A DNA stretch of 64,000 bases from Tritrichomonas foetus (lineage: Eukaryota; Parabasalia; Tritrichomonadida; Tritrichomonadidae): positions 1 to 64,000 of the forward strand of contig MLAK01000661.1 of the NCBI GenBank assembly GCA_001839685.1, in the 5' to 3' direction. The position numbers and the translations under genes are program-made. This document shows positions 1-10,720 of this stretch, in pieces. Under the pieces are notes generated by a model. That model was not told the origin of the DNA. It saw only the letters and a list, made by a program, of their open reading frames with translations, and did no database searches. The number at the start of each line of letters is the position of its first letter. The stretch's first letter is position 1.

Positions 1-96
1 TAGGGGGTGGTAATGACTCAAACATAATATATAACCAAAAATAATGAAATTTGATTATGGTACCACTTTTTCAGAAAAGCATCAAGGTCTACAGAC

Positions 97-543
97 ATGT
101 GCGGTGAAATGTTTACCCCAATCATGTCTGATACTGCTTTCGAGTGCGTAATTCAACCAGGAGAAACACAAACAATCGATTTCAAGGAATTCGAAACACT
201 TGTTATCAGTTATGCAGAATTAACACAAGAAAAATTACCCGACGAGCTTAAAGGTAAAGAAATCTCAATCATTGCCTCTTACACCGATGTTTCTCTTGAT
301 GATAATGGCAAAGAAGTTACAGAGAATATCACCAAGCCAATCCTTGAGGCAACTCTTGAGGAAGGAGCTGATTTGACAATAGACCTAGTATTCGAATCCG
401 AAATGAACCTCACTTTGAAGGTTGAAGGACCAACACCATTGAAGATCATCGGAGAATTTGCTGTATCTGGAGAAGAGGAGGAAGAAGAAGAAGAGGCAAA
501 AGAAGAAAATGAAAAAGAAGAAGCTAACGAGGAAGAAGAATAA
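97..543 (+). CDS. Nucleoplasmin-like domain protein with acidic tail
   Basis: A 148-residue protein. The N-terminus (CGEMFTP) resembles the FWG-x-x-xKP start of nucleoplasmin-like domains found in FKBP39 and plant HD2 proteins. The later segment LTIDLVFESEMNLTLKVEG followed by PLKIIGEF fits the conserved LDLxF...G...LxGxL strands of that fold. The last 25 or so residues are almost entirely Glu with Lys and Ala, as in histone chaperones. The likely role is binding basic proteins, histones or ribosomal proteins, in the nucleus. I keep the ATG at 97 because the residues before the internal Met at 124 belong to the conserved first strand. There is no FKBP domain, so this is a stand-alone chaperone type. 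The family call is by pattern only. Confidence 0.6.
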   Translation: MCGEMFTPIMSDTAFECVIQPGETQTIDFKEFETLVISYAELTQEKLPDELKGKEISIIASYTDVSLDDNGKEVTENITKPILEATLEEGADLTIDLVFESEMNLTLKVEGPTPLKIIGEFAVSGEEEEEEEEAKEENEKEEANEEEE

Positions 544-1342
544 AAAAGTATTAGTTAGACCATGTTTATCTTAAAAATAATTTGATATATATTAGAAAGA
601 GTTCTTTCGGATAACCAAAACACTCTGTCGAAAACCAACATCACATCAAAGAACGGTTTTAGGTGAAAGGGGTCAAAAATCGACCTTATTTGGATGTTGA
701 TTGACTTTGGCTATTTTTGAAGAATGTAAGCAACAATCGGTCAAACTTGTTGATAACTCAGACTAGTATAGTTTTCCAACATCAATCCTTGATTCTTTAC
801 CACATGTTTATTTTATTCATTCTTTTTAATCATAAAATTGAAAATAATGGTAATAACCCTTTCATATCACCAAAGTTTTTTCAATATATATTTGGCTTGG
901 ATGTGCTTCAATCATGAAACGAAGAGATGAGAAAACATAATATTGAATTGAGAATTATCATGATCTGATAACATTATCTTTATTTTAGAGACTTAATGTT
1001 TTATTACCAATAACAACTATTTACTCACGGAATTATTTGATCATGATTATCTTAGAAAATCATTATCTACATATGAAGAAATTGGATTTTAATTCTACTT
1101 AAGTGCTGATCATTCTCGACTAAATTAATGATTCTTATTGATTTTATTAGAAGGGATTGCCAAAAATGAAATTCACTAAAATATTCAGATTTTCACCTTT
1201 TAACCGTTTTATTTTTTTGATGTAAATCAATAAAACTTCACAAATAATCATGTCATTATTTCATTTTTTTTCAATTTTTTTTAATTTTAAACGTCACGTC
1301 TTTTTTGGCTAATTAATTCACTCAATTTAAAAGGAAAGGGAA
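544..1342. other. Intergenic, 0.8 kb
   Basis: No convincing gene. AT-rich spacer with one TTG-initiated open stretch (717-917) of unlikely composition. A TAACCGTTTTA element lies at about 1200 and an initiator-like TTCACTC lies about 25 nt before the next ATG. Confidence 0.5.
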
Positions 1343-2896
1343 ATGCCTCCAAAAGCCGCCGCGAAAGTCACTGTTGACGAACTTTACGAATGCGAAAGCC
1401 GAATCACTCATAGCGACTCACCAAGCGAAGCCGATTACCAAACAATTCTTTCTGCAGTCAAGTCTGATCAAAAGGAAAGGATTTTATGTGCAATGTTCAT
1501 TCCACGTTTCTTTGACAAATTCCAAAAGCTTGAAAAGCAATCAGTAACAGCTATGATCAACCTCATCAAGGATAGCGAGCCAGAAGTTCGTGTTAAAGCT
1601 ATTTCCGATATTATGAAGCTTCTTGATTTGGATCGTTCAGCAATTACACAAGCCTTAATCAACTCTCTTGGTGATTCTGAATCGACAGTTTCCGAAGCAG
1701 CCATCAAAGTTGCTTCCAGATATCTTTCACTTGATAGCGAATTCAAAAACGAATTTCTCAATCTTATTCCAACCCAGGCTCCAGAAGTTCAAGCGCAAAT
1801 GGTCGGCCTTGTTCGTGACGAAGTAACTTTCACAGAGGAAACATTACCAAAACTGATTGAAATTATCTCATCTGCTCTCAAGCACTGCACGACTGAAGGT
1901 CTCAGGCTTTATGGAAAGAACAGGAAACTCGTCCCAGATGACCAAAGTGCACCATTAATTGAAGAGTTGCTAACACGTGTTGATAATTCCCTCGATAGTG
2001 ATTATGAAGGAACTCTTTCCAATTTACTTATTCCAATGCTTCCTTTCACCAAGACAATTGGCGATTCAGCAACCACAAGATTCTTGTCTATTATTGGTGA
2101 AAAGGTCATGCCAAAAATTGATGAGCTTCCAATTGACCAGAAGTTATCAATTCTCCAGAAAATAGCAGAAAGCGCTCGATTAGTTCAAAATGAGAAAGTT
2201 TTAACTGAATTCTATAACAATGTTTTCTTGAAACTTCCAAAGGAAGGTGAAGTTAATATGCTTTTGATTGAGGTATCTCTTTGGATCTTCATCAAACTTG
2301 CTGGCACTTTCCCACGTGTTGCATCCAAGCTGTCAGGAACAGTTTTAGTCTATACTGGCCAGCCAGGCGATGCAGATGATGAAACAGAAGATGAAGAAAA
2401 GAAGAAGGAATTCAAGGAAAGGTTAGACTACTTCGAAAAAGTCGCTCCAGATTTCGTCAATACATGCAGCGCTAAATTAAAGGAATTAAACTCACAATCA
2501 CCAGAAGAAGAAGCTGAAAAGGAGGAAAAGAGAAAGAATATTACATTCCAACGCAAAGCCATGAAAGCAGGAAATAACGTCAGACATCTCGTCAGAAACC
2601 TCCAAGGAAACAACCCATTGAAGGCCAAGCTTCCTTCTGCAGTCTCATGGAGCAAGGCTGCACCAGGTGCCAAAGGAAATAAAGGAAAGAAAGACAGAGG
2701 CAATGGAAGAAGGCGAAATGACAATAGAAGATCAAATTCAAGAAGAGATGACGATAGAAGAAGAGATGATGATAGAAGGAGGGGCGATGATAGAAGAGGC
2801 TCGAGAAGAGATGATGACCGAAGAGGATCAAGAAGAGATGACGACAGAAGAAGAGATGATAGGAGGAGAAGAGACGATGATAGAAGGAGACACTGA
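1343..2896 (+). CDS. API5: API5 / AAC-11 family HEAT-repeat protein
   Basis: A 517-residue protein. Residues 10-420 align by eye with apoptosis inhibitor 5: an N-terminal VDELYE segment, an AMFIPRFFDKF helix, HEAT/ARM-like helical pairs, then the conserved RLDYFEKV segment and a leucine-rich helix (HLVRNLQGNNPLKAKLP). API5 is a nuclear scaffold that in other eukaryotes binds Acinus, FGF2 and mRNA-export factors. The tail from about residue 450 is an Arg/Asp-rich repeat of RRDDDRR units, a likely RNA-binding or phosphorylated tail that replaces the short basic tail of animal API5. The antisense of this repeat produces artificial Leu/Ser open frames. Length is close to the roughly 510-525 residues usual for the family. 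The start is supported by an initiator-like TTCACT about 25 nt upstream. Confidence 0.8.
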   Translation: MPPKAAAKVTVDELYECESRITHSDSPSEADYQTILSAVKSDQKERILCAMFIPRFFDKFQKLEKQSVTAMINLIKDSEPEVRVKAISDIMKLLDLDRSAITQALINSLGDSESTVSEAAIKVASRYLSLDSEFKNEFLNLIPTQAPEVQAQMVGLVRDEVTFTEETLPKLIEIISSALKHCTTEGLRLYGKNRKLVPDDQSAPLIEELLTRVDNSLDSDYEGTLSNLLIPMLPFTKTIGDSATTRFLSIIGEKVMPKIDELPIDQKLSILQKIAESARLVQNEKVLTEFYNNVFLKLPKEGEVNMLLIEVSLWIFIKLAGTFPRVASKLSGTVLVYTGQPGDADDETEDEEKKKEFKERLDYFEKVAPDFVNTCSAKLKELNSQSPEEEAEKEEKRKNITFQRKAMKAGNNVRHLVRNLQGNNPLKAKLPSAVSWSKAAPGAKGNKGKKDRGNGRRRNDNRRSNSRRDDDRRRDDDRRRGDDRRGSRRDDDRRGSRRDDDRRRDDRRRRDDDRRRH

Positions 2897-3466
2897 ATAG
2901 TATTTTTTGAATGAATATAATGATGATTGAGTAAATAATTCAATCAATAAATAATTAATATCAAACTTTTCCTCTTATCTTATCTTTCTGTTTTTATTAT
3001 ATTATATTTCGAAGCTTCTATCTGCACCATCTGAGTAGCAAAACCGAATTTGTCAATTTCACAAGGCACAATAATTATTTTGAAGTAATGTAAAATTTTG
3101 TTTAACAGATAGTATAATTGATGATGAGCTTGAAGAATAATTTCAGATTCCATAAAAAAACGATAAATGACCCAAAAACTTTCTCAAACGATTAAATAGA
3201 TTCCATTTCAATTGATTCTTTTCAGTATGATCTATAAAATGTATACAATTATCAGAACAACTTCTTGAGTTTTTCAAATTTATTTAATATTTTATGACAA
3301 CATGCAAATTATTTACACAAGCTCCTGACTTTAAAGTATTTATTCCATCCTCTAAATGTGATAATAATTTGTTTGTAAACTAGTCAGTGTTCAAATTCAC
3401 AAATGAAAAAAGAGTATATACATCACTTAACACATTTCACATCACTTGTCATTATTACAATTTAAT
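2897..3466. other. Intergenic, 0.57 kb
   Basis: AT-rich, nothing coding seen. The sequence GTCATTATT about 18 nt before the ATG at 3467 looks like a trichomonad-type initiator. Confidence 0.5.
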
Positions 3467-4405
3467 ATGTCAGACGAGTCCTCTCAAGCCCCTTCAGCGA
3501 ATTCGACTAAAAAAGAGAAAGAAAATACCATATTTGTTGGTAATCTACCATATACATTTGACGAAAAAGACGTTCGAAATATCTTCAAAAATATATCCAC
3601 GCTCGGCCACATTTATCTGCCACGCGACAAGCACAACCACATTCGTGGGTTCGGGTTTGTTTCTTTTGGCACGGAAGAAGACGCAGTCAAAGCGATGAAA
3701 TTATATGACGGAACAACTCATTGTAACAAGACGATTCGTTGCCGTTGGGGAAACGAAAGCGCCCCGCAGAATCCGGAAAACAGCCAGGAATTTTTCGACC
3801 GAGGCGAGAAAGACAAAGATCGAAATAAATCTCGACCGCGCGATCGCGAGCGTGATCGGGGACGTTCAAAACATGACCACCATCGTTACAAAGATGATTA
3901 CGACAGCGACAACGATTACGACAGGCCATCGAAACACCACAGACATGATCGCGATGGCGAATATGACAGATCTGACCGGTCGGCAAGAGACATCGATTCT
4001 TTGATGCGGGCAGTTAATGCACATAGTGAGGAGCATCTTGCCGAGATTATTCTTGGAAATCGGAAACTCAGAATGCTTATCGATCAAAAAATCGCCCAGC
4101 AGATGCTCCCCACAGGCATGCCGTTCCCTGGGCACATGCCGATGATGCCATTTCACTACCCGCTTCCTGGACAGCCAATGCCTAACCAGATGCCTAATCA
4201 AATGCCTAACCAGATGCCAGGACAGCCAATGTCTGCACAAATGCCGAACCAACCAATGACAGGTCAAATGACAGGCCAAATGGGAGGTCAAATTCCTGGG
4301 CAGATGCAGATGCATAATCAAATGATGGGACATGGCGCGCCTCCGCCACCAACACAGCCTTCCTCTTCTGTTCCACAGCAGCCACCTCTATACCAACACC
4401 ACTAA
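3467..4405 (+). CDS. RRM RNA-binding protein with RD-rich and Met/Gln/Pro-rich tails
   Basis: A 312-residue protein starting at the ATG at 3467; an upstream TTG extension is not credible. A single RNA recognition motif spans residues 20-100, with RNP2 IFVGNL (22-27) and RNP1 RGFGFVSF (60-67). It is followed by an Arg/Asp/Glu/Lys/His-rich region (about 110-175) typical of splicing-associated proteins, a short helical block (residues 178-210, DSLMRAVNAHSEEH), and a low-complexity C-terminus of MPNQ/MPGQ/MTGQ units ending in a poly-Pro/Gln run. It probably binds mRNA or pre-mRNA in the nucleus. GC content is higher than in the neighbouring genes because of the Arg, Pro and Gly codons. The exact orthologue (SR-like or Nrd/hnRNP-like) cannot be assigned. 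Confidence 0.8.
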   Translation: MSDESSQAPSANSTKKEKENTIFVGNLPYTFDEKDVRNIFKNISTLGHIYLPRDKHNHIRGFGFVSFGTEEDAVKAMKLYDGTTHCNKTIRCRWGNESAPQNPENSQEFFDRGEKDKDRNKSRPRDRERDRGRSKHDHHRYKDDYDSDNDYDRPSKHHRHDRDGEYDRSDRSARDIDSLMRAVNAHSEEHLAEIILGNRKLRMLIDQKIAQQMLPTGMPFPGHMPMMPFHYPLPGQPMPNQMPNQMPNQMPGQPMSAQMPNQPMTGQMTGQMGGQIPGQMQMHNQMMGHGAPPPPTQPSSSVPQQPPLYQHH

Positions 4406-5222
4406 TGACTTTTAGTTCTTCTTCTTCTTATCTTTTATTTGTTTTTATGATAAATTTGGTGATAAAGTGGCGATTCTGTGAAAGCTTTCAAACTTAACTT
4501 TTTCTTACAAAGACATTCTTTGAGTCTAATTTGTCTGTTTCAAATTGTTCTTTAAGCTTGTTTAAAGTTTTAAAATGATTTAAATTACTTCTAAATCTGT
4601 TTTGAGTTACCATTGAATTTCGCTTCATTCTGAGTGAGTTTTCATTTCTAATGAATCATTTGAAGTTGAGTTAAGACTTGAATTTGTTATCCAATATTTT
4701 CTCATGCTGTCTTTAAACCCTTTACTTTTCTTCATTGAGAAGGCTTTTATTAATTAATTAATGTTTCGCATGAACTCTTTATTCGTATTACAGTTCATTT
4801 TCGCATTCTTGAAAACTCTCGTGTATTCATATTAGATCTTCAAATTAACAATCAGTCATACATACGTCTGATAATTAGAACTGTAATTTATTTTCATATC
4901 GAACTTTGTTTGGAATTATTCTTCTTAGTGTGTAATGGAGATCATATAATTCATATGAATAGAATTTGGAATATTTATAATTATGATGGGTCAAATATTC
5001 CAAAGTTGATTCATTAAGAATGCTATATTTATTCTTCGAAAATTAGCACATTCTAAGATTCTGATTGACTTTTAAGTTAAGATTCTTTAAGAAGATAAAG
5101 TATGTGATGAGAATACAGAACAAAGTGATGAAAAATAAAGATATTTCATCAAAATTTAGTTAATACGCAAATTTTATTCAGATATAAAAAACATTTGGAG
5201 ATTTTAACCATGATAAATTTGA
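4406..5222. other. Intergenic between convergent genes, 0.8 kb
   Basis: AT-rich spacer between the RRM gene (+) and the bromodomain-like gene (-). No open frame or structured repeat was recognised. Confidence 0.5.
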
Positions 5223-5921
5223 TTATGATGAAGCGAGAGCTTTATCAACATATGTTTTAAGTTTAGAAAATGTATCAGGTCGAACATGAGTAATGTCTAT
5301 AACACTGTGAGTTTTTCCAAGGAGGTTTGGTTGATTTTCCTTCAAAATATCTTTTATATTGTTGATGTCTTCTGTTTTTTCAATTTTTTCGATTATTTCT
5401 ACAAAAGATTTAAGATCTTCTTCTGTTGGAAGTTTTTCATCAACGGTATGATGCGATTTTTCACTTGCGTTAAAAATTAAACTTGCCAATGGAGGAGGTG
5501 AATATATTAATTTCCCAATTTTGTTTTGAATGTGATTAACTTGATGGCACCAAGATTCTCTATTGAAATGTCTTTTAATTTCTTTTTGAAAAATATTTAT
5601 GAGTTCATCTGCTGCAATTTTAACATCAATGAATTCATCAAAATATTGTATAGTTTGCTGATGAATGAGATAAAAATCATCTGAAAATTCTGATATAGAT
5701 TTATATTTATTTTCATGCAATTTTTTCTCAATGGTTTGTAAATTCATTAATTCAGAAATATTTATTCCTTCTAATTCTTCGAGAAGATATTCATCATGCA
5801 CAGGAAAATAAAAAAGCTTTGAAATTGGATGTTTCAATATTGACTTTAATATTTCTTGCATGTGATCATCAAATCTCATTGTAGCATCATCCATTTTTTT
5901 TGAGAAAAATTTTCTGTTCAT
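5223..5921 (-). CDS. Atypical bromodomain-like protein
   Basis: A 232-residue protein. Residues 20-115 fit a bromodomain: helix Z with ILKSILKHPISKLFYFPV, the MDL-TI equivalent ELMNLQTIEKKL, a Y-x5-EF segment (YKSISEF), then DDFYLIHQQTIQYF. Bromodomains bind acetyl-lysine on histones. Here the BC-loop Asn that contacts the acetyl group (in a YNP context) is replaced: the sequence reads Y93-F94-D95. The rest (120-232) is an Lys/Glu-rich helical region without a known domain. Trichomonads carry many small single-bromodomain proteins, so the family fits, but acetyl-lysine recognition is doubtful. The start could instead be the second Met at residue 10. Confidence 0.65.
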   Translation of the reverse strand: MNRKFFSKKMDDATMRFDDHMQEILKSILKHPISKLFYFPVHDEYLLEELEGINISELMNLQTIEKKLHENKYKSISEFSDDFYLIHQQTIQYFDEFIDVKIAADELINIFQKEIKRHFNRESWCHQVNHIQNKIGKLIYSPPPLASLIFNASEKSHHTVDEKLPTEEDLKSFVEIIEKIEKTEDINNIKDILKENQPNLLGKTHSVIDITHVRPDTFSKLKTYVDKALASS

Positions 5922-6088
5922 CTTTGGCCAGCTTGGTTGTTTTTTCTTAATATATGTGGTCTACTTTTGAATAATAGGACTTTATAAATATAGAAAAAAA
6001 TGAGAATTCTATGAAAATATATTGAAATATTTATAAACCCATGAAAAAATTGAATAGAATTCTAATTCATCGTTTTAACCAAAATTAA

Positions 6089-8476
6089 ATGATTCTCCTC
6101 TTCTTTTTCTTCAACTCGATTTTTTCAATACCGAATGACCCTGAAATCCAAAATTCTTATGCGCTTCACAACAACGGCATTTTTGGATCACCTTTTGGTG
6201 AAGATATCAATATCTTTCCTGTCTGGGAAAGAAATCACTCAGGCAATGGGACAACAATCGCTATTATAGGAAACGGAGTTTATACATCCACGCCAGACCT
6301 AGTCAATCAACAGCTTTCTGAGCTCCATTTTAATCTCGATGACGATTCTCAAAATGTCGAGCCAAGCTTTGGCGACCAACACGCGGAACGATCAACAGGA
6401 ATGACAGGGATTGTTGTGGCCGAAGCCAACAACGGATTCTGCTCGGCCGGTGTCGCATATAATTCTAATTATTTCTTTTTCAAAACAACAGACGACGAAA
6501 ATAAGGACTCGAAAATCTTAAAAGCTTTGCAAAAGAACAACGATAACGCAACGATCAAATACTTCTCAATATCTCCAACTTGTCAAGCATATGATTCATC
6601 TTTAATTTCAATCTGCCCACAGCCAAATCATTCCCCTGAGATTGAAGAAACCATTTCCGAAATGTCTCCGATTGTTGTTACATCCGCTGGAAATGATGCT
6701 GTCAGCGGTGGCGATTCAAACTTTTTCGCCATCTCCAGATCAAAAGATTCTGTCACAATTTCTGACACAACCGCTGGCGGAATGAGGCCATTTTGGTCAA
6801 ATAGAGGATCGTCGATAATTGCTAATGCACCAGCAGGCGGTTCAACCGGAATTTTGAGTGCATCAAAATATGATCCTTCGCCGCCAACACCAACTCGCGA
6901 AAAGTGCTCAGATTTAGTTTCTGGAGTCATCTCAAATGGCGCTGGTGCAGCATATGCTACTGGTGTCATTGCTTTGATGAAAGAAATCAATCCAGAATTA
7001 AAAGCTCGAGACATTCATGCGATTTTTGCCATCACATCAACAATAAATGATCCATTTCATCAGTCTTGGACTTTAAATGGTGCTGGTTTCAACTATAGCG
7101 ATATTTATGGATTCGGAAGAATTAATGCAGATCTTGCAGTAAATTTGGCTCAAAATTGGAACGATTTACCAGAAAGACAAACTCAGCAAATCAATTTCGA
7201 AACAATCGAGTTAAACGAATCTCGAAGTGGCTTCAAATCTGTAGCTTCTAAATTTAACAGGAACAATCAAAAAAATATCGAGAATAAGAATGAAAATAAT
7301 AATATTAACTTTATTGAGTTTATTGAGCTTGAATTTCAGTGTGAAGATATTGGAATGTTAACTTTGTTTGTCACATCACCAATGGGAACAAAACTTAAAG
7401 TTGTTGCACCGGCATCTTTGAAATTAAGTGGAAACAATGAAGCTTATTATGTTGTAAGGGGATTCTTTGGTGAAGACCCACATGGACAATGGAACATAAC
7501 TGTCACAAGAGAAGGGTTCGGCAATAAAATCAAACTGGAAAACATACTAATCAAAATTTCTGGAACTACTGAAAAGATTGACCTTCCAAAAATAGAAAGG
7601 AAAATTGGAAGTGATCCTTCAAAATCTCTACCGAACCAAATTAAGCTTGAATTATCAGAGAAGCAATTAGTGTGTGATAAAGAATTTACAGTATCATTAA
7701 AAGCAAATGAGCAAGAACTCTATGCCCTTTTCCTCAAAGATGAAAAACATCATTCGATGTTCCAAATTGCAACTGGAATTGAACTTGGTCAAGAAATATC
7801 GGTTAAAATACCATGCTTATTTAATTCTAAGACAGAGTATAAAATTTATGCCGAAAATCGAAGATTAAATGTTTCCGATGAAACTTCTGTTAACGTGTCA
7901 AATGATAACGCCGATAATATAATCCTTAAACCGACACCCTATGATACAATTTATATCAATAATGGACAAATTACCATCGATCTGAAAGTTGCACTTCATA
8001 ACGAATATTTACTAACAGATAGTATAGCACAATCTGCGATAGTTGGACTTTTTGATTTTACAAAGAAACAAGATATCTTTCGTAGGCCAATTTTGGTGTC
8101 AGAGTTTCATTCAATAACCATTCCAATTGAACAACCAATTCAACAAGCTGTTCTTTATGTTGTGCCGCTTTTTTATACAAATACATCAGGATGCTCAACA
8201 ATGATTCAACCAGTTTTTATCATTGGCCAGCATGATGATGAACCAGAAAAATTTGAACTTCCATTAAATGACGAATTCTGTCCCATTCCAGAAGGAATCA
8301 ATGATGGTGACTTCACTCATGCAGATCCAAAACTCAGATGGATTTGGATTGGCTCAATTTGTGGTTTCACCGTTCTCTTCATGATGATGGTGATGGTGTG
8401 GCATTTCACATGTCGCAGAAGGAAAACACAAACTACAGCAGAAAAAGCCGCACTTTTGATTACTGAAGGATCTTGA
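6089..8476 (+). CDS. Kexin/furin-like type I membrane protein, predicted catalytically dead
   Basis: A 795-residue protein with an N-terminal hydrophobic signal (residues 1-14), a subtilisin S8B-like domain (about 20-350), a P/Homo-B domain (about 385-490, ending HGQWNITV), a beta-rich ectodomain, one transmembrane segment (about 750-775) and a short basic tail (RRRKTQ). ANNGFCSAGVAYN matches the furin ANNGVCGVGVAYN block, so the family is clear. The triad positions are lost: Asp becomes Gly61 (IAIIGNGV), His becomes Arg101 (ERSTGMTG) and Ser becomes Gly284 (SNGAGAAY). The oxyanion Asn is kept (N202). No propeptide is visible. It probably sits in the secretory pathway or at the surface as a pseudoprotease, perhaps for binding. 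The frame is open over 2.4 kb, so it is not a decaying gene. Confidence 0.8.
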   Translation: MILLFFFFNSIFSIPNDPEIQNSYALHNNGIFGSPFGEDINIFPVWERNHSGNGTTIAIIGNGVYTSTPDLVNQQLSELHFNLDDDSQNVEPSFGDQHAERSTGMTGIVVAEANNGFCSAGVAYNSNYFFFKTTDDENKDSKILKALQKNNDNATIKYFSISPTCQAYDSSLISICPQPNHSPEIEETISEMSPIVVTSAGNDAVSGGDSNFFAISRSKDSVTISDTTAGGMRPFWSNRGSSIIANAPAGGSTGILSASKYDPSPPTPTREKCSDLVSGVISNGAGAAYATGVIALMKEINPELKARDIHAIFAITSTINDPFHQSWTLNGAGFNYSDIYGFGRINADLAVNLAQNWNDLPERQTQQINFETIELNESRSGFKSVASKFNRNNQKNIENKNENNNINFIEFIELEFQCEDIGMLTLFVTSPMGTKLKVVAPASLKLSGNNEAYYVVRGFFGEDPHGQWNITVTREGFGNKIKLENILIKISGTTEKIDLPKIERKIGSDPSKSLPNQIKLELSEKQLVCDKEFTVSLKANEQELYALFLKDEKHHSMFQIATGIELGQEISVKIPCLFNSKTEYKIYAENRRLNVSDETSVNVSNDNADNIILKPTPYDTIYINNGQITIDLKVALHNEYLLTDSIAQSAIVGLFDFTKKQDIFRRPILVSEFHSITIPIEQPIQQAVLYVVPLFYTNTSGCSTMIQPVFIIGQHDDEPEKFELPLNDEFCPIPEGINDGDFTHADPKLRWIWIGSICGFTVLFMMMVMVWHFTCRRRKTQTTAEKAALLITEGS

Positions 8477-9639
8477 GTAACTCAAGTTATGTTAATATAT
8501 ATTTGAGATTTCATGATGTACTACATTATTTGTTATAGTGTTTTAAATCATTATTACTAGCTTTTTTATAAAAATATAATAACTATTTCCATTTTTCTGA
8601 TTTTTTAGTGATTATAAAATAATTAATTCTAGACAAAGCATTTTAATATCTGCTAAATAGAATCAAAAAGTGAAATGACAGGAAATAGAAAATCAGATTC
8701 ATATAAATTTGCACAATCTATGCTTTTAGTATTATTATTTGATTTTAATCACTACTTATTACAGTGTGACATGACTAATTTGCCAACTTTTGTGGTTGTA
8801 ATTATATTTTTTGAATGACAGGCTGATTACACAAAAATTATTGATAAAATGCATCAGAAACTAATCTATATAAAATTGGCATCATTACGAACCATGCTTA
8901 TCAAGTTTTTTCGAGATAATATTTCCCCAGAATAAAAAAATGGAAATCAGTTTTTTCGATTGGAAGTCTTGTCACGGAATTCGAACGTTATGTGAAAAAC
9001 CAATATAAATGACATTTTTGTTCTCGAACCGCGAAGAAAACAGGGCGGAATAGATGACAAATAAACTGATAAGATATTTTTTGAATAAAGAAAACGTTTA
9101 TGACGAGAAAGCGATAAAAATTATTTTGAACAAAGTCACTTTTCTCAAAATGAAATCATATGAGGCGTCAATAAACATTCAATTTCTCGAAATTGAATAG
9201 ATTTATGTATTGAAAGTAGGTTTTATTACATTTTCAATTGTTTACAAATATCATTTTTCATAGATGTATACAAACTAACTAGATCTAGATGTAGAAGACT
9301 ATTGAGAGATCTAAATGAATAATTGTTGATATTATTGTCATCTAAATATTATTTAATTGTAATCCTATTAATAATATATAAATATTATAATTTAAAAATC
9401 AAGATACAGAGAAAACCAAATCCAAAAAAAAATTGTGAGAAAAAAATAAACCCAACAGAAATTTCTGAGAATTATTGAGATAAAAAGGGATTTTATAGCA
9501 TTAATATCTTGATTATTTCTTATCATAAATCGTGCTTTTTATTATCATATGACCCTCCATCGAAAATTATAATGTTTTCCAAAATACAAAAATGAAGTAT
9601 AAAAAAAATATTAATAATTTTGATATAAATAAAAAAAAT
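8477..9639. other. Intergenic, 1.2 kb, gene-poor
   Basis: AT-rich with many short stop-interrupted frames. I see no gene or repeat I can support. Confidence 0.5.
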
Positions 9640-10720
9640 TTAGGCATCAATGAGAAGATTACGAATGTTTTGCCATCTAAATGGCGAGTCATCAGAAAAT
9701 TCACTTGGCATCGAGTCTGGAAAAAAACATATTGGATTCCATTTTTCTTGATTTGGTCTTTCAATCGTTGTATCTGTATCCCTGCTTGAGAATGTGCTGT
9801 TGAGGACTGCCAGTCTATTTTCTTCATATACTAAAATTTTATGACAGAAAAGACTTCAATACATTCATATTTGTCAAATGGAAATTGAATTAATTCAACA
9901 TCACTGAGTTAAAACTATCAAAATTTTCGCGATTTTTAATTAAAAATCGATAGAAGAAGTGTAAATAGAATTATGGGAAGCAGTATTATAATCTTTGTGA
10001 TTCTTGGAAAAAAAGCTTCTCACAATTTTTTTTTAGGCTTTCTCCAAAATCGCTCTTTTTTCGGTTTAATTGTTGCAAAATTTCAAAACTATGAATAAAT
10101 ATGGCTCATAACTATAAAAAATAGATTTAACAATTGACTGAAAGCTGTTCACCCGAAAACTGAAACAATAGCTTCTTCAGAATCATTTTCGAAATATTTT
10201 TGAATTCGGCCATTTGCGAAGTTTGCGATAAGGGAAATTTTCGTCATTCTTTTAGNTATTTGGGTTTTGATTTTTGACTGATGGTATTAAGTAATACTGA
10301 TGATAAGGATCATTTTAGTGATTTCGTACGTTAAGACTATTTGGTTTGTATACATCTTTTTTCATCAAAAAGCTATCATGATTTCATACAATTCATTTGA
10401 GTAAATTCACAATATTCAATAATCTTTTTCAATATTCGGGAAAAATGAGTTTTCAATCACTTGTCCAAATTTTTCGACTAAAAACGAAGTATCCGAATTT
10501 AATTCATTCCTGTTTTTGATATTGTTCTGATACTGTGATTAATTTGTGAACCGATTTTATCAGTGAAATCTAATTTTAGAAAATGTATGAGAGCATAATC
10601 ATATAATATTTGGTCATGTGAAAAAGTTCGTATCCTTCTGGAAAAGGTGAATTGGAATTGATTGCTTACAACCAAAACACACTCAATTTCCTCAGAATTT
10701 AAGAAAAGTGTATATTTCAA
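9640..10720 (-). pseudogene. Probable decayed gene (or unresolved multi-exon gene)
   Basis: Protein-like segments follow one another on the minus strand but in changing frames: a start at 10720 (MKYTLFLNSEEIECVL...), then a frame containing LNSDTSFLVEKFGQVIENSF just below 10500, then NDPYHQYYLIPS near 10300, VELIQFPFDKYECIEVF at about 9840-9905, and finally ENRLAVLNSTFSSRDTD running to WQNIRNLLIDA and a stop at 9640-9642. In-frame stops separate them and one ambiguous base lies at 10256. I do not recognise the family. Decay of a gene copy is the simplest reading. Short introns could bridge one break: a 32-nt GTATTG...TTTTAG segment at about 9833-9864 would restore the frame there. Not all breaks can be closed that way. 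Confidence 0.3.

Noticed and set aside
717..917. 66-codon frame after the nucleoplasmin-like gene
   Set aside because: Starts at TTG, AT-rich Phe/Ile/Asn composition, no domain.
2428..2943. Long Leu/Ser-rich antisense frames opposite the API5 tail
   Set aside because: They are the complement of the Arg/Asp repeat (GAxGAxAGA codons) and have no independent protein features.
6628..7014. 128-codon antisense frame within the protease-like gene
   Set aside because: Shadow of the codon pattern of the sense gene.
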